DNA of 64,000 nucleotides from Actinopolyspora saharensis (GCF_900100925.1 NZ_FNKO01000002.1:1612001-1676000); one strand, 5' to 3'. Counted from the stretch's first letter, positions 45,513 to 54,652 are shown. Translations and numbers: made by a program. The notes: generated by a model from the letters alone, not told the origin.

Positions 45513-48208
45513 CGACATCGAGCCTCGCGGAAACCAAGGACGGCCCGGCACCGCCGAACGCCGCGCGGGGAGCCGAACAGCGCGACGGGGCCTCCGGGAG
45601 CGGGGAGCGGGCCGCGGGCGGCGACGCGATGACGCACCGGCAGGTGCTCAAGGCGTTCGTGGGCCTGATGCTGGCGCTGCTGGTGGCCATCCTCAGCTCC
45701 ACCATCGTGTCCAACGCGCTTCCCCGGATCACCGCCGAGCTCAACGGAACCCAGGGTCAGTACACCTGGGTGGTCACGGCGATGCTGCTGACCTCGACGG
45801 CGACCACCCCGCTGTGGGGCAAGCTGTCCGACCTGTTCAGCAAGAAACTGCTCTACCAGCTGGCCATCGCCGTCTTCACCCTCGGATCGATACTCGGCGG
45901 GTTCTCCCAGTCGATGGGGATGCTCATCGGCTTCCGCGCGATCCAGGGGATCGGCATGGGCGGGATGCAGGCCCTGATCCAGGTGGTGATCGCGGCCATG
46001 GTCGCCCCGCGCGACCGCGGTCGCTACACCGGCTACATCGGGGCGACCTTCGCGGTCGCCACCACGAGCGGGCCGCTGGTGGGCGGTCTCATCGTGGACT
46101 CGCCACTGGGTTGGCGCTGGTGCTTCTGGGTGACTGCCCCGATCGCGGTCATCGCCTTCCTCGTGCTGGGGCGCACCCTGCGGCTGCCCGTGATCAAGCG
46201 GGACGTCTCGATCGACTGGTTCGGCGCGCTGTTCCTGGTCGGGGGAGTGAGCCTGCTGCTGGCCTGGGTCTCCCTGGCGGGCAAGCAGTTCGACTGGGTC
46301 TCCTGGCCGACGCTCGGCTTCGTCGCGGGCGGGCTGGTGGCCCTGATCGTGGCCGTGGTCATCGAGACGAAGGTGCGCGAACCGATCGTGCCGCTGGGCA
46401 TGTTCCGCAACCCCACGGTCACGCTGGCGATCATCGCCATGGTGGCGGTCGGTACCGCCATGTTCGGCGGTTCGGTCTTCCTGGCCCAGTACTTCCAGCT
46501 GGGGCGCGGCTACACCCCGACGGAAGCCGGGCTGATGACCCTGCCGATGGTGCTCGGCCTGTTCGTCTCCTCGACGATCTCCGGGCAGATCATCTCCAGG
46601 ATCACCGGCAAGATCAAGCCGTTCCTCATCGGCGGGAGCGTGGTGCTCACCGTGGGGATGGGGCTGTTGAGCACGATCGACTCAGACACGCCGCTGCCGA
46701 TCGTGGACGTCTACCTCGCGCTGATGGGGATCGGCGTGGGTGCGTTGATGCAGAACCTCGTGCTCGCGGTCCAGAACAGCGTCGGCACCAGGGACATGGG
46801 GTCGGTGACCTCGGTGGTCACCTTCTTCCGCACGCTCGGCGGTTCGGCCGGTGTGTCCGTGCTGGGCGCGGTGCTGGGGACGCGGGTGTCCGACTACGTC
46901 AGCGACGGGATGTCCGAACTGCCCGGGGGCGCTTCGGCGGCTTCGAACATCGGTGGTTCGGGAAGCGTCTCCCTGGACATCAACAGCCTTCCCGAGCCGA
47001 TCGAGGCGATCGTGCACGACGCCTACGGCATGGCCATCGGGGACCTGTTCTTCATCACCGCCTGCATCTCGGTGGTGACCCTGCTCGCAGTGCTGGTGAT
47101 CCGCGAGGTCCCACTGCGCACCACCGTCGAGAAGCAGGAGCCGGAAGACGAGCACCGGCCTGTGGAAAATTCTGGAGAGCTTGTGGACAACTCGTCGAGC
47201 GGTGGTGCCGGGGCGACGGCCGGTGCTTCCGCTTCGGCGCAGCCGATCAGGCGTGAAGGGGACGTTTTGGAGGCAGCGGACCGCACTGTGCACACAACGG
47301 AGAAGCTTGTGGACAACTCTGTGGACAGGTCTGGGGACAACCTTGGGGAGAACTCGTTTGACAGCTGGTCATCGACGTCATCCGATGGTGGTTCCGCGAA
47401 GCATGCGCCCGGTGTGAACGGCACGAGCCTCACCGGTTCCCTCTACCCGGGCGACGGTGGCGTGACCGTGTACGGAGTGGTCCGCGGTCCGGGTGGCTCC
47501 CCGCTCGCGGAGGCGGTGCTCACCCTGACCGACTCGCTGGGCAACCAGATAGACCGCGCCCGCTCGGACGAGCAGGGACACTACCGCGTGACACCGACCG
47601 GCGGCGGGACCTACGTGCTGATCGCCGCGGCCGGGGACTACCAGCCGTCCGCCTCCATGATCGCCGTGTCCGGCCGCGCGGTGCGGCACGACGTGGAGCT
47701 GTCCGGCGGGGCCGGACTGACGGGGATGGTGCGCAGCGGTCCGGTCCCCGTGCCGGAGGCGACCGTCGTGCTGACCGACGTGCGCGGCAGCGTCGTCGCC
47801 GCGACCAGGACCGGCAGCGGAGGGGGCTACGAGCTCTCCGACCTGATCGGGGGTTCCTACGCCCTCACCGTCACCGCCGACGGGTACCAGCCGGTGAGCA
47901 CCGAGGTGACCATCTCCGAGGGCAAGCAGTCCACGCTCGACGTGGCTCTCGAGGCCGGGGCCCGGGTCAGCGGGGTGATCCGCTCCGCCCGGATGGGGCA
48001 CGCCGTCCCCGAGGCGCAGGTGACCCTGCTGGACTCCACGGGCGGGGTGGTCGCGTCCACGGTCACCGATGTGTACGGGACCTACGAGTTCACCGATCTC
48101 TCGCACGGCGAGTACACCGTGATCGCCACCGGCTACCCGCCCACGGCGAACACGGTGCAGGTCCGGGAGGAGCAGATCGGCTACGACATAGCGCTCGGGC
48201 TGGAGTAG
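45509..48208 (+). CDS. 14-TM MFS exporter fused to three carboxypeptidase-regulatory-like domains
   Basis: An 899-residue protein. Residues about 40-540 are a DHA2 (EmrB/QacA-type) proton-driven exporter: QVLKAFVGLMLALLVAILSS, LWGKLSDLFSKK (motif A), IGFRAIQGIGMGGMQALIQV and GYIGATFAVATTSGPLVGGL (motif C). A hydrophilic linker (about 545-640) holds repeats of LVDNS/VDRSGDNLGEN. The tail has three beta-sandwich repeats (VYGVVRGPGGSPLAEAVLTL, LTGMVRSGPVPVPEATVVLT, VSGVIRSARMGHAVPEAQVT). Their side of the membrane depends on topology and is not certain. Confidence 0.88.
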   Translation: MTTSSLAETKDGPAPPNAARGAEQRDGASGSGERAAGGDAMTHRQVLKAFVGLMLALLVAILSSTIVSNALPRITAELNGTQGQYTWVVTAMLLTSTATTPLWGKLSDLFSKKLLYQLAIAVFTLGSILGGFSQSMGMLIGFRAIQGIGMGGMQALIQVVIAAMVAPRDRGRYTGYIGATFAVATTSGPLVGGLIVDSPLGWRWCFWVTAPIAVIAFLVLGRTLRLPVIKRDVSIDWFGALFLVGGVSLLLAWVSLAGKQFDWVSWPTLGFVAGGLVALIVAVVIETKVREPIVPLGMFRNPTVTLAIIAMVAVGTAMFGGSVFLAQYFQLGRGYTPTEAGLMTLPMVLGLFVSSTISGQIISRITGKIKPFLIGGSVVLTVGMGLLSTIDSDTPLPIVDVYLALMGIGVGALMQNLVLAVQNSVGTRDMGSVTSVVTFFRTLGGSAGVSVLGAVLGTRVSDYVSDGMSELPGGASAASNIGGSGSVSLDINSLPEPIEAIVHDAYGMAIGDLFFITACISVVTLLAVLVIREVPLRTTVEKQEPEDEHRPVENSGELVDNSSSGGAGATAGASASAQPIRREGDVLEAADRTVHTTEKLVDNSVDRSGDNLGENSFDSWSSTSSDGGSAKHAPGVNGTSLTGSLYPGDGGVTVYGVVRGPGGSPLAEAVLTLTDSLGNQIDRARSDEQGHYRVTPTGGGTYVLIAAAGDYQPSASMIAVSGRAVRHDVELSGGAGLTGMVRSGPVPVPEATVVLTDVRGSVVAATRTGSGGGYELSDLIGGSYALTVTADGYQPVSTEVTISEGKQSTLDVALEAGARVSGVIRSARMGHAVPEAQVTLLDSTGGVVASTVTDVYGTYEFTDLSHGEYTVIATGYPPTANTVQVREEQIGYDIALGLE
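47161..47340 (-). repeat. DnaA-box-like repeats inside the exporter linker
   Basis: Read on the minus strand, TTGTCCACA occurs exactly at 47182-47190 and 47308-47316. One-mismatch forms lie at 47320-47328 (CTGTCCACA) and 47332-47340 (TTGTCCCCA), and a weaker form lies at 47161-47169. The last three are 12 bases apart. All point the same way and fall in the codons of the Asp-Asn-rich linker. Confidence 0.6.
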
Positions 48209-48286
48209 CCCGCGAACGGAATCGCCGCACGCAGCGGGACGCGGTCCGATTCCGCGTCCCGCCTGATCGCACGAGAGGAAGGCCGG

Positions 48287-49150
48287 ATGGATTCCGGGCA
48301 GGACGCAGCAGGAGCGCGCGGGAGCCGGGAAGGCGGCGCGGTCACGGTACAGGTCCGTTCGCTCGGTGGTTGGCCGATATCGGACGCGGTGCTGACCGTC
48401 ACCGACGGATCGGGGACCCAGCGCGGGCGGGTCCACGCGGACGCGGAGGGGCACGCGCGGGTGGGCGGTCTCGCCGAGGGGCGGTACACGGCGATCGTCA
48501 CCGCTCTGGGGCACCAGCCCACCGCGCGGACGGCGATGGCTCGTCCCGGGCAGGAGGCGGCGCTGGGAACCGTCGAGCTCTCCCCGGTCAGCGGGGGTGA
48601 GCTGCCCGAACCCGGGGTGTGGCGCATCGATCCGGAGCACTCCTCGATCCGGGCCACCGCGCAGCACCTCGGGATAAGCAGCATCCACGGCCGGTTCAAC
48701 GAGTTCGGCGGCGAGATCAGGATGGCGCGCCCGGTGGAGTCCTCCCGGGTGGCGGTGCGGATCGACGCCTCGAGCGTGGACACGGGCAACGAGCAGCGCG
48801 ACCAGCACCTGCGCAGTGCGGACTTCCTCGACGTGGCCAACCACCCCGAGATCCTCTTCGAGGTGACCGGCATCAGCCGGCGGCAGGACGCGAACTGGGA
48901 CCTGGACGGCAGGCTCACGCTGTGCGGGGTGACGCGTGACGTGCGCCTGGAGACCCGCTTCGCCGGGACCGGCCCGGACCCCTGGGGCGGCACGCGTGCC
49001 TCCGCCGCGGCCACGACCCTGCTGCGCAGGGAGGACTTCGCGATGACCTTCAACCAGTCGTTGAGCACCGGGATAGCCGCTATCGGGACCACGCTGCGGA
49101 TCGACATCGACGTGCAGGCCGTGCTGGCCGAGGCAGCCGGGAACGGCTGA
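48287..49150 (+). CDS. YceI-family protein with N-terminal carboxypeptidase-regulatory-like domain
   Basis: A 287-residue fusion. Residues 17-100 are the same beta-sandwich as in the exporter tail (TVQVRSLGGWPISDAVLTVT, GRYTAIVTALGHQPTARTAM). Residues 108-285 are YceI, a lipocalin-like barrel that binds isoprenoid or other lipidic ligands: WRIDPEHSSIRATAQHLGIS, VRIDASSVDTGNEQRDQHLR, FLDVANHPEILFEVT. No signal peptide is visible. It lies 78 bases after the exporter gene, on the same strand. Confidence 0.86.
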   Translation: MDSGQDAAGARGSREGGAVTVQVRSLGGWPISDAVLTVTDGSGTQRGRVHADAEGHARVGGLAEGRYTAIVTALGHQPTARTAMARPGQEAALGTVELSPVSGGELPEPGVWRIDPEHSSIRATAQHLGISSIHGRFNEFGGEIRMARPVESSRVAVRIDASSVDTGNEQRDQHLRSADFLDVANHPEILFEVTGISRRQDANWDLDGRLTLCGVTRDVRLETRFAGTGPDPWGGTRASAAATTLLRREDFAMTFNQSLSTGIAAIGTTLRIDIDVQAVLAEAAGNG

Positions 49151-49154
49151 TCGC

Positions 49155-49200
49155 GCAGCGGGCCGCGCCCCGCGCGAGATCGTGGGGCGCGGCCCGCTGC
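49155..49200 (+). terminator. Terminator of the MarR-exporter-YceI operon
   Basis: A 17-bp perfect stem (gcagcgggccgcgcccc/ggggcgcggcccgctgc) with a 12-base loop, starting five bases after the yceI-like stop codon. One of the strongest hairpins in the window. Confidence 0.85.
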
Positions 49201-49265
49201 TCGTGCGCTCGGTCCGGTGGGCGGGGCTTCGCAAAACGCGGGAACCAACTTTGCCAATCGGCCAA

Positions 49266-49302
49266 ATTGTCACTTGACATGACAATAATGCATCGTAGCA
49301 TT
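49266..49302. promoter_or_regulatory. Double palindrome before MarR regulator 3
   Basis: ATTGTCA-cttgaca-TGACAAT (49266-49286, seven-base perfect arms) is followed at once by AATGC-atcgta-GCATT (49287-49302), six bases before the GTG start. A strong candidate autoregulatory operator overlapping promoter and leader. Confidence 0.65.
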
Positions 49303-49307
49303 CAAGT

Positions 49308-49847
49308 GTGAGTGATCAGCAAACTTCCCCGGAGGCGGGGGCACCGGCCATGGACCGGCCTGCGTTCCTGCTGTCCTCCCTGGGGGTGCAAGTGGCCAAC
49401 GAATTCACCGAGCGACTGCGACCGCTCGGACTGGAGCCGATCGAGTTCGCCCTGCTCGCGCACCTGGAGTCCGCGGAGGGCAGCTCCCAGCAAACCCTGG
49501 CGGAGGCCCTCGGGGTGCATCGCAACGCGATGGTCGGACTCGTCGACGAGCTCGAGACGCGGGGACTGGTGCAGCGCCATCCCCATCCCGACGACCGCAG
49601 GGCCAAGGCGCTGCACCTCACCGAGCGCGCCCGCGAGCTGGTCGAGCGCGGATATCGCGCGGCGGACGAGCACGACGCTGACCTGCTGTCCACCGTGGAG
49701 GAGTCCGAGCGCCCACAGCTGATCTCGTTGCTGCGGCGCGTCGCCGAGGACCGCGGAGTGAGCCCGCGGGGGCACCCGTGCTTGACGCAGCATCCCGGGC
49801 CGGTCAAGCGGTCCACCACGGACCGAGCGGACGAGGACTCCAGATGA
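49308..49847 (+). CDS. MarR-family regulator 3, controls the ABC exporter
   Basis: A 179-residue MarR protein with the winged helix SQQTLAEALGVHRNAMVGLV, DELETRGLVQRHPHPDDRR and the usual wing AKALHLTERARELVE. The GTG at 49308 lies directly after its putative operator, with no clear ribosome binding site. Its stop overlaps the ABC ATPase start (ATGA). Likely represses this three-gene operon. Confidence 0.85.
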   Translation: MSDQQTSPEAGAPAMDRPAFLLSSLGVQVANEFTERLRPLGLEPIEFALLAHLESAEGSSQQTLAEALGVHRNAMVGLVDELETRGLVQRHPHPDDRRAKALHLTERARELVERGYRAADEHDADLLSTVEESERPQLISLLRRVAEDRGVSPRGHPCLTQHPGPVKRSTTDRADEDSR

Positions 49848-50809
49848 TCGAAGTCAACCAACTGACCCGGAAGTTCAGCACGAAGCAGGGCACGGTCGAG
49901 GCGGTCCGCGGGGTCGACTTCGAGGTGGTCGAGGGCGAGACGGTCGGTTTCCTGGGGGCCAACGGCGCCGGGAAGACGACCACCCTCCGGATGTTGACCA
50001 CCCTGCTCGGCCCCAGCTCGGGGACGGCCACCGTCGCTGGGCACGACCTGCGCAGTGAGCCGATCGAGGTGCGCAAGCGCATCGGCTACGTCGCCCAGGC
50101 GGGTGGGACCGACCCGCGGACCTCGGTGCGGGAGGAGCTCGCGCTGCAGGCCAGGCTCTACCGGGTTCCGGCCTCCGAGGTCCCGGAACGAGTGCGGCGG
50201 GTGAGCCACCAGCTCGACCTGCACGACCTGCTGGACCGGGAGGCCGGGGCGCTGTCCGGAGGGCAGCGCCGCAGGTTGGACATCGCGCTGGGACTCATCC
50301 ACCGGCCGCCGCTGGTGTTCTTGGACGAACCCACCAGCGGGCTCGACCCGCAGGCCCGCAGCGCGCTGTGGGAGCACATCCGGCGACTGCGCGAAGAGCT
50401 CGGAACCACGATCTTTTTGACCACGCACTACTTGGAGGAGGCGGACGCGCTCTGCGACCGGCTGCTGATCATCGATCAGGGCCGGATCGTGACCGAGGGG
50501 AAGCCGGAGGAGCTCAAGAGCCGGGCAGCCGGCGACCTGATCACCATCGAGCTGCCGAGCGGGGAGCTGGTGGATCGGGCGAAGGCGCTTCTCGGGGCGC
50601 GGGACGACGTCCGCGAGCTCGCCGCGGCGGGTTCGACGCTGCGGCTCACGGTGGAGCGCGGTGAGCAGGCGGTGCTGGACATGCTGCGCGTGCTGGACGG
50701 TGCCGAGCTCCGGCCGACCGCCATCAACCTGGCCCGCCCCTCGCTCGACCAGGTCTTCCTGGCCTTCACGGGCCGCTCGCTGTCCGACGACCCCGGCGCC
50801 ACGACCTGA
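49844..50809 (+). CDS. ABC exporter ATPase (DrrA-like)
   Basis: A 321-residue ATPase: Walker A GANGAGKTT, Q-loop GYVAQAGGTD, signature LSGGQRRRLDIALGL, Walker B LVFLDEPTSGLDP and switch His in TTHYLEEADAL. The C-terminal domain (LLGARDDVRELAAAGSTLRL) is typical of daunorubicin-resistance-type ATPases. Overlaps the MarR gene by four bases; the permease gene follows after 18 bases. Confidence 0.92.
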   Translation: MIEVNQLTRKFSTKQGTVEAVRGVDFEVVEGETVGFLGANGAGKTTTLRMLTTLLGPSSGTATVAGHDLRSEPIEVRKRIGYVAQAGGTDPRTSVREELALQARLYRVPASEVPERVRRVSHQLDLHDLLDREAGALSGGQRRRLDIALGLIHRPPLVFLDEPTSGLDPQARSALWEHIRRLREELGTTIFLTTHYLEEADALCDRLLIIDQGRIVTEGKPEELKSRAAGDLITIELPSGELVDRAKALLGARDDVRELAAAGSTLRLTVERGEQAVLDMLRVLDGAELRPTAINLARPSLDQVFLAFTGRSLSDDPGATT

Positions 50810-50827
50810 GCGAGGAGGGCTTTTCCA

Positions 50828-51592
50828 TTGGAACTGCTGCTGGACACCCGCCTGATTTTCGGCCGTTACCTGCGGCAGCTGATGCGCAACAAGACAGCCC
50901 TGCTGTTCGGAGTGCTGCAACCCCTGCTCTACCTCGGCTTCTTCGGGCCGCTGCTAACCCGGATGCCGGGGTCCGGAGCGCTCTACGACGGTCAGGGCGT
51001 CTGGCAGGGCTTCGTGCCGGGGATGCTGGTCATGCTGGGGCTGTTCGGTTCGGCATTCGCGGGTTTCGGCCTCATCGGCGAGCTGCGTCTGGGCGTCGTG
51101 GAGCGGATGCGCGTGACACCGGCCAGCAGACTGGCGCTGCTCATGGGGCGCGTGGGCACGGACGTGCTCCGGGTCGAGCTGCAGGCGGTGCTGCTGTTGC
51201 TGGCCGCCTTCGGGTTCGGGCTGCGCGCTCCGGTGCTCGGGATCCTCATCTCGCTCGGGCTCCTCGGGATGATCAGCGGGTGCATCGCCTCGCTGTCCTA
51301 CGCCGTGGCGCTGCTGACCCGCGAGGAGAACTCCTTCGCCCCGCTGCTGAACGCCGTGCTGCTGCCGCTGGTGCTGCTGTCGGGCATCCTGCTGCCGATG
51401 TCGCTGGCACCGGGCTGGCTGAACGCGCTGGCGCACCTGAGCCCGTTCCTGTACGTCGTGAACGGGCTGCGGGACGCCTTCGCGGGCGACTACGGTTCGC
51501 CAGCCATGCTGGTCGGGCTGCTCGTGACGTTCGTGTTCACCGCGGTCTCGCTCACGGTCGGCGCGCTGACCTTCCGCAGGGAGAACGCCTGA
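50828..51592 (+). CDS. ABC-2 type exporter permease (DrrB-like)
   Basis: A 254-residue permease with six membrane helices. The ABC-2 signature is LPLVLLSGILLPMSLAPGWL, followed by LAHLSPFLYVVNGLRDAFAG. Together with the ATPase it should export a hydrophobic drug or lipid. The TTG at 50828 has GAGGAGGG about nine bases upstream. The stop is followed directly by an 11-G run. Confidence 0.9.
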   Translation: MELLLDTRLIFGRYLRQLMRNKTALLFGVLQPLLYLGFFGPLLTRMPGSGALYDGQGVWQGFVPGMLVMLGLFGSAFAGFGLIGELRLGVVERMRVTPASRLALLMGRVGTDVLRVELQAVLLLLAAFGFGLRAPVLGILISLGLLGMISGCIASLSYAVALLTREENSFAPLLNAVLLPLVLLSGILLPMSLAPGWLNALAHLSPFLYVVNGLRDAFAGDYGSPAMLVGLLVTFVFTAVSLTVGALTFRRENA

Positions 51593-51603
51593 GGGGGGGG
51601 GGG
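51593..51603 (+). repeat. Run of eleven G after the ABC permease gene
   Basis: A homopolymer of 11 G starts at the last base of the permease stop region (TGA then G). Such runs slip easily during replication and sequencing; it is outside coding sequence here. The gap to the next gene holds nothing else. Confidence 0.8.
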
Positions 51604-51728
51604 CGAGCGCCGATCCGGCGCCCGAGGGCTCGTTCTCGCCGTTCGATTCCCGGACTTCCCGCGATCCAGGTCGTGGGCACGTTTTCCGACCGATCCACGA
51701 GTCCGACCGATCCACGAAGGAGTACCGA

Positions 51729-52559
51729 ATGATTCTGGTGACCGGCGCCACCGGCAACATCGGCAGTGTGCTGGTGCGGCAGCTCGCGGAGAGCGGGGTC
51801 GCGCTGCGCGCGCTGACGCGGGACGCGACGCGGGCGGTCGTTCCGTCCGGGGTCGAGGTGGTCGAGGGCGATCTGGGGCGGCCCGAATCGCTGCGTCCGG
51901 TCTGGGAGGGCGTGGAATCGCTCTTCCTGCTGCGCACGGGAAACGAGGACGCCGAGGCCGTTCTGCGGTCAGCCCGGCAGGCGGGTGTCGAGCACGTGGT
52001 GATGGTCTCGTCGCTGCTCGCGGAGACCCATCCGGGCTCCCCGATCGGCGGTGGAGCGCTGCAGGGCGAGCAGGTGGTGCGGGACAGCGGGATGTCCTGG
52101 ACGATTCTGCGGCCCTGGGAGTTCGCCTCGAACGCGCTGTGGTGGGCGTGGGAGATTCGCGAGCACGGTGTGGTGCGCACCGCCGGTGGTGATGTGGGGT
52201 CGCCGGTGATCGACCCCGCCGACATCGCCTCGGTGGCGGGCCGGGTGCTCACCGAGCGGGGACACGGGGAGCGGATCTACCCGCTCACCGGGCCCGTCGA
52301 GATCACTCCGCGCGAGCGGGTTCGCAGCATCGGCCGGGTGCTGGGACGTGACCTCGTCTTCGAGGAGCTGACCGCGGAGGAGGAGCGCGAAAGGCTGAAG
52401 CAGTTCATGCCGGAGGAAGCGGCCGACTTGGTGGCCGACGCCGATTCCGGCGGCGGTCAGCAAGACCCCGGAATTCGGACCACAGTGGAGGACCTGACCG
52501 GGGGTCCACCGCGAACGTTCGAGCAGTGGGTCAACGACCACGCCGATTCATTCCGGTGA
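51729..52559 (+). CDS. NmrA-type NAD(P)-binding protein 1
   Basis: A 276-residue Rossmann protein of the atypical SDR (NmrA/QOR2-like) group. The dinucleotide motif is MILVTGATGNIGSVLVRQL, with Arg in RALTRDATRA after strand 2 suggesting NADP. HVVMVSSLLAE and RPWEFASNALWWA follow. The catalytic Tyr-Lys pair of classical SDRs is absent, as usual here. May be a reductase or a redox-state sensor. The ATG at 51729 follows GAAGGAG. Confidence 0.83.
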   Translation: MILVTGATGNIGSVLVRQLAESGVALRALTRDATRAVVPSGVEVVEGDLGRPESLRPVWEGVESLFLLRTGNEDAEAVLRSARQAGVEHVVMVSSLLAETHPGSPIGGGALQGEQVVRDSGMSWTILRPWEFASNALWWAWEIREHGVVRTAGGDVGSPVIDPADIASVAGRVLTERGHGERIYPLTGPVEITPRERVRSIGRVLGRDLVFEELTAEEERERLKQFMPEEAADLVADADSGGGQQDPGIRTTVEDLTGGPPRTFEQWVNDHADSFR

Positions 52560-52757
52560 GCAGCGGTCCGGTTCTCGTGCGGGCGTTCCCACGACACTGC
52601 TGTTTTCCGGAGGGGAATTTCACCCAATCGAACTCCCGTGTGACCGGGAAATTTTGTTCGCGTCCCAGCGCAGCGCTCGTTGACTTCCAGTTGGCTGGAA
52701 GTTTCACGATGTCGAGTGCTGCTGGGACCGTTCACTGAGACTGATGGGGGTTGTTCG

Positions 52758-53582
52758 ATGATTCTGGTGACGTCGGCGACCGGGAACGTGGGTGGCCACC
52801 TGGTTCGCCAGCTGCACGAGTCCGGTTTCGCGGTGCGGGCGATGACCCGGGACTCGAGCCGGGCCAGCGTGCCTGCCGGGGTGGAGGTCGTGGAAGGGGA
52901 TCTCGAGGCTCCGGCATCGCTCGGGGAGGTTTTCGACGGGATTAGCGGTTTCTTCGTTTCGGGGACGACGGGGGACCTTCCCGGCCTGCTCGGCACGGCC
53001 TCGGCCGCAGGTGTGAAGCGGGTCGTGCTGGTGTCCTCGTTCCTCGCCCGGACCCACCCGGAGTCCGCCATCGGAGGGGGATCGCTGGAGGCGGAACGGC
53101 TCGTTCGGAAGAGCGATCTCGAGGAGACCGTGCTGCGCCCCTGGGAGTACGCCTCGAACGTGACGGCGTGGGCCGAGGGGATACGTGCGGAGGGAGCGGT
53201 GCGCCCTCCGACGGCGGGACTGCCGTCCCCCGTCGTTCACCCCGCCGACATCGCCTCGCTGGCGGCGCACGCGTTGACGGAGGAGGGGCACGGTGGGCAG
53301 ACCTACCCCTTGACCGGGCCCGAGGAGCTGACACCGCGGGACAAGGTGCGTGCCCTGGGCGAGGCCCTCGGACGCGAACTCGTCTGCGAGGAGCGGCCGG
53401 ACCAGCGGGAACTGGAGCGGATCTCCGAGCAGGCGCCGGACGAAGCCACGGCCGGTTTGATGGTCCCCGGGGTCTGCTCCCTGAGGAGTCCCGGGGTGAC
53501 CGACACCGTGGAGCGGGTCACCGGTAGCCCGGCCCGGAGCTTCGGGCAGTGGGCCGCGGAGAACGCTCACCTCTTCCGGTGA
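52758..53582 (+). CDS. NmrA-type NAD(P)-binding protein 2
   Basis: A 274-residue paralogue of the preceding protein (about half the residues shared by eye). Its dinucleotide motif reads VTSATGNVG, so the first glycine of the usual GxxGxxG is Ser. Other blocks are kept: RAMTRDSSRASVPAGVEVVE, VVLVSSFLARTHPES, LRPWEYASN. GGGGG lies seven bases before the ATG. The 200-base leader is AT-richer and probably holds its own promoter. Confidence 0.82.
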   Translation: MILVTSATGNVGGHLVRQLHESGFAVRAMTRDSSRASVPAGVEVVEGDLEAPASLGEVFDGISGFFVSGTTGDLPGLLGTASAAGVKRVVLVSSFLARTHPESAIGGGSLEAERLVRKSDLEETVLRPWEYASNVTAWAEGIRAEGAVRPPTAGLPSPVVHPADIASLAAHALTEEGHGGQTYPLTGPEELTPRDKVRALGEALGRELVCEERPDQRELERISEQAPDEATAGLMVPGVCSLRSPGVTDTVERVTGSPARSFGQWAAENAHLFR

Positions 53583-53646
53583 GCGGAGAAGATCTGGATA
53601 GCGCGGCCTCCCGTCCCGAGGGCCGCGCTCGGAGAGGACAGTGTGA

Positions 53647-54652
53647 ATGCGTTACCGCCTTCTGGGCCGAACCGGGCTTCGCGTTTCGGAGTTCTTCCTG
53701 GGGGCCATGCACTTTTCCGGAGGGGACGGGGGAGTCTCCCGGGAAGAGGCCGAGCGCGTCGTCGACACCTACGCGGAAGCCGGCGGCAACGTCGTGGACA
53801 CCGCCGTGACCTACGGCGAGGGGCACAGCGAGGAGCTCGTCGGGGAGATCCTCGAGGGGCGCCGGGACCGGTTCGTGCTGTCGACCAAGTACGGCATGTC
53901 ACGGGACGGGACCGATCCCAACGCCGCGGGCAGTCACCGCAAGAACCTCGTCCGCTCCCTGGAGAGCAGCCTGCGGAAGCTGCGCACCGACCACATCGAT
54001 CTGTACTGGGTTCACCTGTGGGACCGGAACACGCCGCTGGAGGAGACGATGCGGGCGCTCGACGACGTCGTGCGCTCCGGAAAGGTGCTCTACGTCGGGA
54101 TCTCCGACACCCCGGCCTGGGTGGTGGCCCGGGCCAACACCCTCGCCGAGTGGAAGGGGTGGACGCCGTTCGCCGGTCTGCAGGTCCCGTACAACCTGCT
54201 GAACCGTGACGTCGAGCGCGAGCTGCTGCCGATGGCCGAGGACATGGGGTTGACGCTGGCCGCGTGGTCGCCGTTGGCGCACGGGAAGCTGCGGGCAAGG
54301 GGAGCTGGCGGGCAAGGGGAGCAGCGGTTCCTCCTCCGCGCCGGAGCAGGAACGCGAGCGCGCCGTGCTGGAGGAACTCCGCGCCGTCGCGGAGGAGCTC
54401 GGGGCCGCTCCCGGTCAGGTGGCCCTGACCTGGCTCCGGAAGCGTTCCGGGATCGTGCACCCGATTCTGGGGGCGAGCCGTGCCGAGCAGCTCGCGAGCA
54501 ACCTGGAGGCGCCGGAAGTCGATCTCGCGGCGGAGCACGTCCGGCGGCTCGACGAGTCGACGCGGTTCTCGCGAGGGTTTCCCGGTGACTTCCTGGGCGG
54601 GCTGCCCGAGTGGGTCTGGGGTGAGGCCAACGGCAGGCTCGACGGGAGGTGA
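53647..54652 (+). pseudogene. Aldo/keto reductase with a frameshift in a tandem repeat
   Basis: Up to about 54290 this is a normal aldo/keto reductase: MRYRLLGRTGLRVSEFFLGA, the catalytic Asp/Tyr region GNVVDTAVTYGEGHSEELVG, Lys in VLSTKYG and His in YWVHLWD. The frame then breaks within two 17-base repeats (54291-54307, 54308-54324). The correct C terminus (LEELRAVAEELGAAPGQVAL, HPILGASRAEQLASNLEAPE, with the NADPH-site block) continues in the +1 frame to 54652. The unshifted frame ends at 54588 in Arg/Gly-rich nonsense. Either a pseudogene or an assembly error. Confidence 0.82.
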
